NCBI GenBank assembly: GCA_025174535.1
Contig: JALBUN010000013.1
Coordinates: 248,001 to 312,000 of the forward strand
Direction of reading: 5' to 3'
Length of the DNA: 64,000 bases
Source: Cantharellus purpuraceus
Taxonomy: Eukaryota > Basidiomycota > Agaricomycetes > Cantharellales > Hydnaceae
This document shows, piece by piece, positions 47,476 through 58,690 of the stretch. The position numbers and the translations under genes were made by a program. The notes below the pieces were generated by a model, which saw only the letters and a program-made list of their open reading frames with translations, ran no database searches and had not been told where the DNA came from. Position 1 is the first letter of the stretch, and each line of letters starts with the position of its first letter.

Positions 47476-49669
47476 TCAGAAAGAGGACGTGATATCATGC
47501 ACCACGGTGCCAAACCACGAATGCCTGTGTACCGCCGCCCTCGGCTTCTCCTCCCCTCCCTGACTCCTAAACGTAACCGTGACGGCCGTCCTCGCGCGCC
47601 GCAGCAGCGTGTTCTTCGCCCCCTCGGGAACCGCGACGGGGGGCGCGGGCGCGTCATGCCCGTGGCGTCCTTTCATGTGGGGCCACTCGGCCTTGACGAC
47701 CTCCTCCAGCGGAGCGAGCGGGCACACCAGCGCGGGGTTGTTCGCGATGTTCTCCGCCAGGATGGGGTGCAGCGTGGGCTGTGAGCATACGGAGGGGTGG
47801 ACGTGCTCGTGCGTGATGTCGTCGGTTTCCGTGGGCAGCGGGCGTTGCATGGAGTAGCTCAGTCTGAAGATGCCGACGGAGGAACTGGGAGGGGCGTCAT
47901 GTCAAGGGCCGTTCGTGTTGACTTGTTGGGGAACACTCACTTGTTGGGCTCCTGAGTACCCCATGTAGGCGCCACAGGACGGGGTATGTTGAGAAGGTAA
48001 TCGACGTCCAGACTGAGCATGCTTTCAATATTGGACTACACACACCATGTCAGCAAAGACGTCATGTCGGGGAGGAAAGGGCGTACCGCCATCCATGTCA
48101 GCGTGATATCGGCGAGATCGTGTCTTTGGTAACCTCCTCCGACCTGTGTCGAGGAGTGTCAGCTTTGATGAAGGCAAAAGTGCGTCGATCTTACGTCTGT
48201 ATGGCATCCTGCGTGCGGTTTTCACAGGTGAGCTTATCTACGCGACTCGTGACGACGACCGACACACACCTGTGAACCACACCTGCTTCAGCACTTGTTT
48301 CTTCCGCCGTCCCTCGTCCGTCTGGTGGAATTTCGCCACATTCTGTCACGAACATCAGTCGCACGTCCAAACACCGGCGTCGACGGGGGCAAAAGACGCA
48401 CGAAATCCGACCGCCGCTCGTCCAAGGCCATGGCCTGAAATGCGTGTTCGACATGCGCGCCGAGATCCTTGTCACGAAATCCAAAGAGACGCTTCATCTT
48501 GCGACTGAAGCGAAGCTCCTCTGGGAGGCCCACGGAACCGACGGTGTCAAACACGCCGAGACATCTGCGGGAGTGCGCATGTGTTTGTGAGATGTCAGGG
48601 ATGATAATGGGGGCGTACTTGACCGTGAATGTGTTGTGATTGGCATCGGCGCGTATGCGGCCCTTTGCGGTGGGACTTCGCCACGGCTCCAGGAATGCCT
48701 CTGCCACTTCCGCCTCTACCATGACGCTATTGTGACATGGTGTTCAAAGAAGAGCCGTGCTTATCACGCACCTTTTGTGTTGTTCGTGTTTGCGCACTGT
48801 TGATATGCAACGAATATTTTTGCAAAGTGATCCATGTCATGCTTGTTCAGCACGCCGATCTCGCCCTGTGGATGCACGCCATGGGTGAGGAACGGTGTGG
48901 TAGTGATGGGGAGTAACGCACAATGAGGGCGGCCGTCATGCGCGCGGTGTATGCGCCGCGTGAAAATCCAAAGAGATAGATCTGGAATGGAGGTGGGTAG
49001 GAGGCAGGACACTCGGCGCGAGACACAAACCTCATCGCCCGAATGGTAGTTGCTGTCGAATGGATCAGCGGGTGCGACGCGGACTAGAGTAGTGTACAAA
49101 CCTGGCGATGAACCCGTACGCTTCTTGGACTTTGCATACGAGCGAAGAAGCAAAAGCACCTGAGCCGTAAGGAAAGATGAGTGCCAGTCAAGGTGACGAG
49201 AAGGGGGCGTGCCGTCGACGTATTCCGAGTACAGGTTGTTTTCCGTGCCTACGCCTGGCTGGTAAAAGATGACTTGTGGGACAGGAGGGCGGCTAGAGCA
49301 CGGGTGAGCCAGCGTCACGTCACGTGCATCGCCACGGAACGTACTGTCGATCGTCCTCGTGATTAATCATCCTCGATAGCTGGCGTGACGGGTGAATGTC
49401 TCTGCGATCACCACGACAGGAGGACGTACCTTGAGAATATTCGTAGATTGCCATCGCTTTTTTGAGACAAAACCGTCTTTACATGTAGTGTGAGTCTCGT
49501 TTGCCGGGCACCGTTGGCAGAGCACACCTTGCCATGTACCGTCGCAGCACACGATGATCCGCTTTCCTATCCGTCCGTTCTTCCCTATCGGAGGTGGTGC
49601 TGGCTGCACGTGCGAATAGAGCTCGCTTTCCGCGGGGCGGGCGGCGGCGCCGTGGGTTTGCGTCGACAT
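47476..49669 (-). CDS. DUF2235 (T6SS Tle1-like fold) alpha/beta hydrolase, 481 aa (copy 2)
   Basis: Fifteen exons from 49669-49528 down to 47884-47476 (1446 nt). Exons 2-13 have exactly the same lengths as in copy 1 (47, 35, 80, 58, 22, 60, 94, 97, 163, 73, 14, 57 nt). Motifs: KRIIVCCDGTWQ, PPVPQVIFYQPGVGT, EYVDG, YLFGFSRGAYTARM (Ser135), CLGVFDTVGSVGLP (Asp218) and GCHTDVGGGYQRHDLADI (His293, in the 14-nt exon 48208-48195). The intron at 49160-49212 again needs a GC donor at the same position. MSTQTHG is taken as start, matching MSTDSD of copy 1, rather than the Met 11 residues upstream. The C-terminal tail is the most divergent part. The pair is a tandem duplication of one gene; substrate unknown. 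Confidence 0.85.
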
Positions 49670-50386
49670 GGCGAGAGAGAGGGCGGGAAGCGACCGAGGC
49701 ACGAAACGGTCGTATTTATGGCACCGCCAGGCCTGCCGTTGTCAATCCGCATGACGAAACTAGCCACTTTTTACTGAATTGACAGCCTTGTCCCGCTCGC
49801 CACGCTGTCGGTTATCTTGGTCGCCGAGGAGAGTGACCGCAGAAGCATCGCAGGTGGACAGCTTTATACGGATGGCAGAGTAGCCGTTTGAACACCGCGT
49901 GGTGGGCCCCGGTGGGAGCAATGGATGTGTGCAGCGACGATGCCGGTGGTATTCCATATAAGGTATGGGCGCGTTCTGGCTGGGTGGGAATTTCCAATTT
50001 CTTGGGGTGGAGCTGGTTCTGATGTGCAGAACAGAAGTCGCGTCGAGAGCTAGAGAATCACACGGGCCGATGATGAGCTGGCGCTTGAAGGGGCCGTCAC
50101 AAGCGTTGGGGACAGTGCCGAATGCCATTCCTGATAGCTCAGGGGCTGGCGAGCCCGCCAAATGAGGCGTTGCCCTGCCAACGGTGGGCCATGCCTCCAA
50201 TGGACAAGTGCTGGCTGCGTCTGGCGGCGGGGATGAAGACCGCGTTGACGAGATTTACGCAAAAGGTACCGTATCACATGATGTGCCGGGAGGTGGGCGG
50301 GGAGAGAGGGTCGGAGGGGGAAAATAGCCGGGGCGTGAGATGGAAGGCACGCCCTTTGTTCTTTTTCAACGACGACGAAGAGGAGC
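49670..50386. other. Divergent promoter region
   Basis: Lies between DUF2235 copy 2 (-) and the Ser/Pro-rich gene (+). A minus-strand ATAAAT at about 49711-49718 may be the TATA of copy 2. No gene is supported. Confidence 0.45.
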
Positions 50387-53370
50387 ATGTCCATGTCTGC
50401 TGTCCACCCCCATCCCCGCCTCCTCCGTCCCCTCCTCTCCTCCTTCCCCACCCCTCCCACCCACATCCCCCTCAGCCCCGTCCTCGGCCCCCCCCCCACT
50501 GCCCCCCTCCCCCCTCTCCCAGACGCACCCTCCCCCGTCACCCCCGCAGAGCAAATCGCCTTTATCAACCTCCGTCGCGTCTCTCTCCGTCCCCGCCCCT
50601 CCCGCGCCCGTCCGCCCTCACAGCCGTCCAGCGACGACGGCAGCGCACAGGAGCTCGTCGTCCATGACGACGAGCTCACCCCGGCCCAGACGCCCACGGC
50701 ACAGGCGCACACCATCCCCAGCCACGACGACGCAGATCTTCACCGCGATGACGCCCGTGACGCTGCCCGTGACGCCGCCCGTGACGCCGCCCACGACACC
50801 GCCCGCGACGGGTCCACTTCGCCCGACATTGCCGTGCTCATCGAGCAGACGCACGTCACGCCAGGCCGTCGCCGCCGCACACGCTCTTTCCACGCCCACG
50901 GCCCTCCAGCGCCAGCCACGGCCCACACCTCGCAGTCGCTAAAACGACTCCGCTCCACCCCTGCCCTGGGCAAAACGCGCGCTGACAGGCTGCCCTATGA
51001 GCTGTGGCGCGGTGACGATCCCGCCGTCGCCCTCGACTTGGACGACGACGACGACGACGACGACAGCGAAGACGGCATGATCGACCTGCACACGCCGCTC
51101 CCGTCAGTGCCTCTCCCCGCGTGCCCCAACGCAGCTGACCTTGTCCCCACAGCCATCTCATGCTTCGCGCGGGTCTTCTCTCCCCGCACTCCAAGCTCCT
51201 CCCGCGGCCCACCCCGTCTCCAGAGCCCATGCCTGCCGAGGACGAGGGCCGCGTCTCGCCTGCAGCCAGCGTCGACACGGGTGTGTACGCCCTCTCTCCG
51301 CCCGTTGCTTGCTCACCTCGTTTGCAGCGGCTTCCCGCGCCAACACGCTCAGCACCAAATCGTCCACCACCTCCCTCAGCACCGTCGCCTCCACAGCCAC
51401 CACCTCCACCACCGCCACCTCCATGACCACAACATCCACGCCCCCACTGCGCGACGCACGCGACACCGCTCGCCGACGCGCCAGGCACAAGGACGGTCGT
51501 CTGCTGCGCGGCGGCATAGGGCTCACAACTGGTCTGGGATGGAGCGACAGGTGGGTCGCCTCTTATGTATAGCATACCTTGTGGCCCGTGATTCTGTCTG
51601 GCATGTTCCTTGCGTTCCGTCCCGCTCCGAGTCACGCTTGACTTGATGGCTGACATTTCCCACAGTGAAGACGAAGATGCCCCTTCTGCACTCACGCACC
51701 GCCTCTCCCGCCTCGCACCCGCCCTGTCGCGCAAGAGCAGCAAGGCGTCCTCTGTCGCCTCTGGCGCCTCCAGTGCGTCTGGATACGGGTTGACCTCTGC
51801 ATCGGGCTACGCATCGCCGGGTGGGTACTTTGCCCCTGCAGGTCCGTTGGGTGGCGGATACGGGTCCAGTGTCGCCCACGTCCCTGTCTCAGGGCACGCC
51901 CCCGCCACCACCGCGTCCGCTCCCGCGTCGGCGCCTGTCAGCCGCACCTCATCCGTGGCCTCGTCCCCCGCACGCATTGGCGTCCTCTCCCTGGGCCCGG
52001 AGGGGAGGAGCGTGTCGCGTAGCACGGCCAGCTCGCAGCAGAGCCTGCGACGGACCGCGTCGAGCGCCAGCAGTGCCAGCCTCAGTGCGGGGAGCGCCGC
52101 TGGCGATGTGGCTGGCCCCGCGCCGTATGAGGGGAGGGAGAGCACCGTGCTGGCCTACCTGGAGCCGCCGCTAGAGACGGAGGAGCGCGTGTATGAGGCG
52201 CGGCGCACGGGCTCGCGGGAACTGACGGAGGGCGCGGCGTCTCCCCTGGCACAGGACGGCGCCCCCGAGTATCCGTACTCGTACCAGCCCCCGTCGCCCA
52301 CCGATATAAGCCACTCGAGTGTCGGACATGGCGACGCGGACGACGGCGTCCAGCGCCCCTTCTTCGATGCGGCCGCGGTCACGCCAGGCGGCGGGGACAT
52401 TCAGCAACTTCAGATTCAAGTTCAACATCAGGTGGACCAGGGCCTGCAACATCGACAGCTACATCACCGCCCGCCGGCGCTGGATGTGCTCGACGACGAC
52501 CGTAGTCCCACGCCGACCTGCACCAGCGCGCCCCCCGGCGAGGTCACGCGTCTCCCCCTGGCAGGGACCGCGCTGCCTCCGCGCAAGTCGAGCATGCCCG
52601 CCCTCGGGGCCGTGGCCAGGGAGAGGAGCGACGATGTTCCAGCGCTCATGCTGCGTATGCAGCGGGGCGTGCGGGGGGTGGGTGTGGGGCCCCGACCCGT
52701 GTCCAAGGCATTGCCGCCGCTGCCTGCCGATTTCCCGCGTGGCCCTACGACTCCAGCGAGTGCGGTGCCCCGCCCGCAGTCGCGTACGTCGTCTGGCATT
52801 CCCAAAACGGCGTCCCTGTCGTCTCTTCGCTCTACCGTGCCGCGCCAGGGGGAACGCGCCAGCCCCCCGTCTGTGCCCATCCCCGCGTCTCCGTCCTTGT
52901 CCATGAGCACGTCGACCATGACGGTACGACGCGAACGCGCCGCCTCGAACGCGTCGACGCAGTCGGTGCGCTCGGTGGCGTCGGCGGCGAGTGGCAGCAC
53001 TGCGACGGGGGGTGCGCGTCCCCGCCCGTCGCTGCCCACGCCCAAAGTCTCTACACCCCCTTCCCCCGCGCCGCCACCCACGGGCTCGCACATTTTCACG
53101 TACCCGGCGGCCAACCACTCTCAGCTGCCGTCCGTGTCCCCATTAGGCGCCCGCAAGTCCATGTCTCCACCTCCGTCGGCGACACTTGGCGCGCGTGTGC
53201 GGAAACGGACGTCTTCCACGTCGTCGACGGCGTCTGCGCGTCCGCTCAAGTCTGCCATCAAGGCTCCTGGGGGGACGGTGGTCCCGCGCGCGCGGTATGT
53301 GAGTGAGGCGGCGCCGCCGGTGGGTGTGGGCGTTGGTGTGGGAGCGGGGCATACGGGGATTGCGATATGA
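50387..53370 (+). CDS. Ser/Pro-rich, largely disordered protein, 923 aa
   Basis: Four exons: 50387-51102, 51153-51280, 51328-51550 and 51666-53370 (2772 nt), with introns of 50, 47 and 115 bp. The frame joins ...IDLHTPLP|HLMLRAGLLSPHSKLLPRP, then ASVDT|ASRANTLST, then GLTTGLGWSDSEDEDAPSALTHRL, in which a Ser codon is split. The N-terminus is Pro-rich, followed by a repeated RDAA block (about 50750-50812), an RRRR stretch, an Asp8 run from GAC repeats, and a very long Ser/Ala/Pro-rich C-terminal half. The GWSDSEDED segment is the only part that looks folded or conserved, and could be a short docking or phosphorylation motif (inference). The DNA is GC-rich and strand-biased, so long open frames appear on the opposite strand. 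Not recognised as a named family. Confidence 0.78.
50750..50812 (+). repeat. Minisatellite-like RDAA coding repeat
   Basis: About five imperfect 12-15 bp units (gacgcCgccCgt type) encode DAARDAARDAAHDTARDG inside the Ser/Pro-rich protein. Confidence 0.7.
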
Positions 53371-53849
53371 GATATATACGTCCTGGTAAGCCTGCTTTTC
53401 TGCATGTCGTGCTGGGCACGCTGATGGTTGGGGATATGTACGCAGCACCGGCGACGTGGGTGCCGGCCCTCGTTGTGTCATTCGTTTAAGAGACTATATG
53501 GATCATTCTTGGAGTGTTTCGTTTCTCTCATTTCTTTCCCATGGAATTCTCGTATTTGGTTCAATTGGATACACGGACGCACGGACGCGGCACTATTTTT
53601 CATACCTTGACCCCGCACACGCATTTCATATCACACACTGGTCAGAGGGTGGCATCTGGCTTTTAGCGTTTCTAGGCGCACACGCCTGGGCGCTTTGCAC
53701 ACAAAAAAAACATATCTCCCCATCGGTACACACTTTACTCTCCCTTGCCTGGTCTCACCGCGCGAATCTCTTTTTTTTTTTTTTTCCTGCGCACGCTACA
53801 AAAACTTGCACCTACACGTTTTTTGTTCTTCTCTCCGTTGCAACGTCTA

Positions 53850-53853
<4 letters not shown>

Positions 53854-53880
<27 letters not shown>
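53854..53880. repeat. Poly-T run, 27 nt
   Basis: Uninterrupted T run at 53854-53880, with a second of 15 nt at 53771-53785. Confidence 0.9.
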
Positions 53881-54404
53881 GGCTGTTCTTCACACATGTG
53901 ATGTACCTTGTCTCACGTAGCATTGGCATCATCAAAGGACGTGGACTCTCGTACCGTTGTAGATGGCATTTTACAGCTTTTGAAGATATAGAAGTACACG
54001 CGATCGCGATCCCTGAGCCATCCATCCGTCCGTCGGCCCACCCCGGTGGTGGCGAGCGCCACATCTATGTATCGTGCACGTGGGAGGGGGGGGGGGTTGC
54101 GTGGCGCCCGGTGTTTTTTTTTGTCAGGTGTGGAAATCTGATGGTGATTCTGTCGCGCGGTCTGATGGTGATGTATATATGACGTTTGCGGCAAAAGCAG
54201 GGTAGGCAGGGGTGGGGGGGCCGGTGGGATTCTAGGGGTGCTGCTAGGGTGACGGTTGGTGTTGGTGTTGGTGTTTATGCTTCAGGGTTGGGTTGGATGG
54301 GGTGGAGGGAGGGAGTGTGGGTGGTATGTGTGTCTTGTTTTTGGGATGTGGGGGAGCGGGGGCGTCGTGCGTGCGTTGCGTGCACGTGATTGTGATTGTG
54401 TGGT

Positions 54405-54461
54405 GTTTGTGTGTGTATTTGTGCGGTGTGGTGTGGTGCGGTGTGGTGTGGTGTGGTGTGA
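54405..54461. repeat. GTGTG-type microsatellite
   Basis: Repeated gtgtg/gtgcg pentamers, cleanest at 54421-54460. Confidence 0.9.
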
Positions 54462-55225
54462 CTCGTGCATGTGGTGGTCACACTCAGGCATGGGATGGGT
54501 CAGGCATGATGGGTGATGGGTTTGGAGAGCTGGCCAGGCCCATTGGATGTGCAGCGAGAACATTTTGGTTTGGGGATCCGAGGGTTGTGCGCTTTATCAC
54601 GAAGTCGTTTTTCTTAATATCACCCGTACTTTCCATCATTCGCCAAAACGGTATGTATTGGTTGATCACCGAAACGGTACGGGATCTGTCCGATTGGGTT
54701 GATGATTGATGATGCTGCGAGTTCTTGTGGCTGCAGGTTCTTGGGGCAGGAATTTGAGGGGTATATATATATGAGGGTGATGGTAGTCGGTGCTTGTCTG
54801 TATATGTATCTGATATTCGGTGTTTTTCGTTTCATCATCTCCCAATTGCCCTGCTCAGTTCCGCTATTCACTTACTTGCATTTCTGCCATTTGCTCGCTC
54901 GTTTTCTGTGGATTGCTTTGGGTTGTCTTTGCATGTGTGTTAAGAGTCGGCTGCGCGGGGAAGTTGCAAGTCTTGTGCCCATCCTGGGGTGGAGCGACAG
55001 GTGTTACGCTCGGGTTCTTATTTGATCAAAACACGACAACGAGCGTCTTCAGCACCTTCCAACCTCAATCCCTTTGGCTGTTGCCATGCTGGGATCTTTG
55101 CTAGATGCTTCGCCTCGGTTGTTTTTCCCTTGCCCTTGTTACAGCTACAGTATTTTTTTGCAGTGCTCTTCCTCAAGAGCCGGCGCTTTAGTAAAAACCC
55201 ATTCAGGACCGGTCTAGAGTCTGGA

Positions 55226-55909
55226 GAATTCCTAAAGAAATAACAATGTGAGAAGGTTGAAGATGACAGAGGATCGGTGGACTTACAAAGTTGACGGATG
55301 GAGGCAAAGGACTTTCTCTTCCAAGCGTCCAACACAAGTTGTTCAAGGTCAGGAATTCGGTCGAGTCACCGTTTGCAAGGGTTGGGCAAACTGTAAGTTT
55401 GGTCGAGGTGCTCTGGAGACATTAAAACGAGCAGGCCGAGCAGCACCACGGGGAGAGATGTATTTGTCATGATCATCGGCGACTAACTCCAGGCGGTGGG
55501 TCCAGTTCAGGAGCTGCTGATCCAACTTGTTGTGTTCACCGTGGGTAAGTGGAAGAGACACTTCATCAACATAAGGGTTCCTCTGAAGAATTCCTAAAGA
55601 AATGATAGTGAATGAAAATTGAAGATGACAGAGGGTCGGTGGACTTGCAAAGTGTACGGATGGAGGCAAAGGGCTTTGCCTTCCAGGCGTCCAACAGCGA
55701 TTGTTGGAGGTCAGGAACTTCATCGAGTAACTGCTTGCAACGCTCGCTCCTTTGGTCGAGGTACTCTGGAGAAAACCCAACGAGCATGACGAGCACCTGG
55801 GGAAGGGCAGACATGGATTTGTCACAAACATAGGTTGGGCTCAATTCCAGGAGCTCCTCATCCAATGTCTCGTGCTCACCGACGGTGAGTGAAAGAGACA
55901 CTTCATCAA
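55226..55909 (-). repeat. Tandem duplication of about 345 bp carrying coding-like sequence
   Basis: Copy A (55226-55569) and copy B (55588-55909) both start gaattcctaaagaaat and end acttcatcaa, offset 362 bp. On the minus strand both encode related peptides: copy B LDAWKAKPFASIRTLCKSTDPLSSS and GEHETLDEELLEL; copy A LDAWKRKSFASIRQLCKSTDPLSSS and GEHNKLDQQLLNW. Copy B is open for 122 codons and could extend upstream through PTINFHLSTLNEKVPIPATDMPLL; copy A has a frame break in the middle. It may be a duplicated exon of an orphan gene reading leftward, or two decayed copies. No start exon or intron pair could be established. Confidence 0.6.
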
Positions 55910-58029
55910 GACGATTGTTCTTGAGCAAAGGCATATCAGTAGCAGGGATAGGGACCTTTTCATTGAGGGTGCTGAGATGAAAATTGATGGTCGGATGACG
56001 ACCATGCGGAATGACGTTGGGATCTCAGGAGGATCATCAGAATCTGTCAATGTCTAACTTTGCAAGTCGGAGTTCGCACCGACTATATAACACCGATAAG
56101 TACTTCACCTCCGAGGTTTTCTGCCATTTGCTCTTTTTTTGACCTTTTTCTAGATTGCTTCTTTGCATGTGTGCTGCATCTGCCTCACAGCACCGCGCTT
56201 CCTTGGGACCGTTGTGTGTCCGAGACCAATGCTATCTCCCGCCGTATGGCTGCTCCCAAGCGCCGAGGAGCGGAGAAAGAAACTGTAAGGAGCCGGCCTA
56301 AACCGGAGTCCTGAACGGTAGTATAGATAATCTCCGACTAGACTAAGCTCTGGGACGTGTCTATCATATATAGGTAGATAGGGTAGATACATGTACCAAA
56401 TAGGAGTCCCCTGGACCTCGACTATATACTTGGTTACGACCGGTCTACTGGTTGTACCAAGTTGCCTCGAAGTCTGAACTTATAACTCTTACAGAAACAG
56501 AGCAGCGAGTCTCGCTGTGTGTGTTGGCGTCGTGATGTTGGAGGATGGCTGTCGGATGGCTGGCATGGCTGTGGTGGGTAGGGGGGTGGTGTTTGGGTTG
56601 GAAGGTGCAGGTGCAGGGGTTGGGGCGGAGGTGGATGTGGATGTGGGCGGGGTCGTGTGACGCATGGCGGCCAAGTCTGGGAGGCCCAAGGAAGGTGAGA
56701 AAAGGGGTGGGGTGGAGGAGGTGCTAATAAACAATGCCGAGAGAAGCAGCGCAGATGATACTCTTATGATTGCCGTTGGTGGGTGATAGTGATGGAATAT
56801 ATACAATTCCTATACCGCACCGTCAGAATCTAGACATCTCACATGCAAAAGGAACTCACTAGGATGACTCTACAATCTGAATGCGCAAGAATACGTCGAG
56901 TATGATATGAGTACAAGGTAGAGAGGAGATGTACGGTCTCACCGACTCTAACGACCTTTTATAGACTTGCAATCCATCCAGAGTCTCGGCTTCATCAAGA
57001 CAGGCGGATGTCTCGCGCCGCCTGTCTCGGATGTAGAAGGGATCTAGAGCATGCAAGCAGCGGCGCATCTAGCATGCATACCTGTGTCTGAGCTGACATG
57101 AAAGTCTCGATGGTAAACTAGAGAATAGGCCTAGGGTTAGCAAGCATCACAGGCAGTTCTGAGGAAATACACCGAAGTTGTGGCACTCGCACATCCATCA
57201 CGACGCGTGGCGTAAAGAATTACATACAAGACTGCAACGCCAGGATACAACACCACAGCTGGGCTTGCGTGCTACTCCGAGTCAACGGTACCACATGAGT
57301 ATACACCAAGCCCCGCGAGGAACCGAGTGGACTACTTAGAAATGTCATGAGGCCCACCCACACCTCTCGATGGGAATACAGCCAACAGGCTTTATATACC
57401 CTTGCCTCAAGCATGGGGATCGGGCAATAATTGACTGAGATGACCGCTACCATCACCTGCATGTATGCAAACCAAAGGAGCTCCTACGTGGTGTCAGTTT
57501 GGTGCCTTTTTATCATGTTGTGTCACCCTGACATTAAATTCAATGGTATTTTGACCAAAACAATCATGTGTCTTAAAAGCGGGGACATAGATACACGTAT
57601 AGCACTGTGCACGTACATTAGCTGCCACCAGGATTGATAGCATCAAGGACAAAACACTCTGCACCTGCACTGCTGTTCCCAATAACCCCCCCAGATGCCT
57701 GCTGTCTGTCATCAGTCAGTGACCTCGTTTGGGGAGATCTACATGGTCCAGACATGGCATACTCCATTCATCATCTTTATCGAATAGGGATAGAGCCATA
57801 TTTCGCGTAGACGTAGCGTCATGTTAGAAGAGGTATTATCTGACGAAGGAAAGACCATCAGAACCCACTCTATCCAATGAAGATCTTAGTTGTCAATATT
57901 GGGATGCTGATCTGCGTGGGGTGTCTTACGACATTCATAATAATATGTCCACGATTCTTTTGACACTTGCTTTGCGCCCGTCAGTCATGTCCTTGCGTGA
58001 CCGAAACATGCGCCTAGGCGAGGGAAATG
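55910..58029. other. Intergenic, nothing firm
   Basis: A stretch at about 56117-56175 resembles 54885-54940 (both contain tttctgccatttgctc and ctttgcatgtgtg), suggesting that the duplicated segment once extended further. Minus-strand Pro/Thr-rich frames at 56489-56806 reflect low complexity. No gene is supported. Confidence 0.45.
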
Positions 58030-58690
58030 TACTTTCTGAGGATCGTGGGTAGGCCGTGGAATGTGAGGACACTCCAAAGTTCCGAGGTGCAACGTGTTTG
58101 ATGGGCTGAGTGGTTCACATACCGCGATCGTAGCCATGCAAGCAAAGAAGCCAACTACCACGAGATCACCCAACACCCGACATTGCGTACATGACATTCA
58201 TGCACCGTCGAGTATAGACGTACGGATAAGTCATTGCTAACACGCGGTGGGGAGTGGAACACAAATGCGTCGTCCCCTGACATTGATCATCGTCACAAAT
58301 GGCAGTGCCAGAAACAGAAGGGTCGACCCCGAATAAGCTCTCCGCCTGGACCAGTGGCAGCCTCTTGAGAACTTTCTGAGGCTCTGCGTACTTTCTGAGG
58401 GTCGTGGGTAAGCTGTGGGATGCGAGGACGCTCCAAAGCTTCGAGGTGGAAGGTGTTGATGGGCTGAGTGGTCCACATGCCCGCGATCGTGGCCATGCAA
58501 GCAAACTACCACGAGATCACGTTAGACCCGACATTGCGTACGTGACATCCATGCACCGTCGGGCAGAGTGTAGACAGTGGACGTACGAACAAGTCACTGC
58601 TAACATGCGGTGAAGAATGGAACACAAATGCGTCGTCCGCCTGGACCAGCAGAAGCCTCTTGAGCACCTCCCGAGGCACTTTGTGAACAC
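58030..58690. repeat. Tandem duplication with about 359-bp period
   Basis: Unit 1 begins tactttctgagg-like at 58030 and unit 2 at 58389. Both contain cgtgggta, gggctgagtgg, cgcgatcgt, catgcaagcaaa, ccacgagatcac, acattgcgtac, gcaccgtcg and cacaaatgcgtcgtc in the same order. They differ by substitutions and indels, including an extra segment in unit 1 before 58380. Frames on both strands are broken, so this is noncoding or long decayed. Confidence 0.8.

Larger units (their letters stand above)
53371..55225. other. Low-complexity region downstream of the Ser/Pro-rich gene
   Basis: Holds T runs of 15 nt (53771-53785) and 27 nt (53854-53880), a G-rich stretch near 54089-54098, GTTG/GTGTTG repeats at 54254-54275, and a GTGTG microsatellite. 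The ORFs here are products of low complexity. Confidence 0.6.

Noticed and set aside
50856..53118. Long minus-strand open frames (up to about 295 aa) opposite the Ser/Pro-rich gene
   Set aside because: They follow from strong GC bias and codon repeats of the plus-strand gene; compositions are extreme (Arg/Gly or Ser runs) and no splice or domain evidence supports them.
53771..53880. Poly-T runs as transcription terminators
   Set aside because: Fungal pol II genes do not end at T runs, and no pol III gene precedes them.
54186..54709. Gly/Val/Trp-rich ORFs in the GTGTG region
   Set aside because: Translation of microsatellite sequence.
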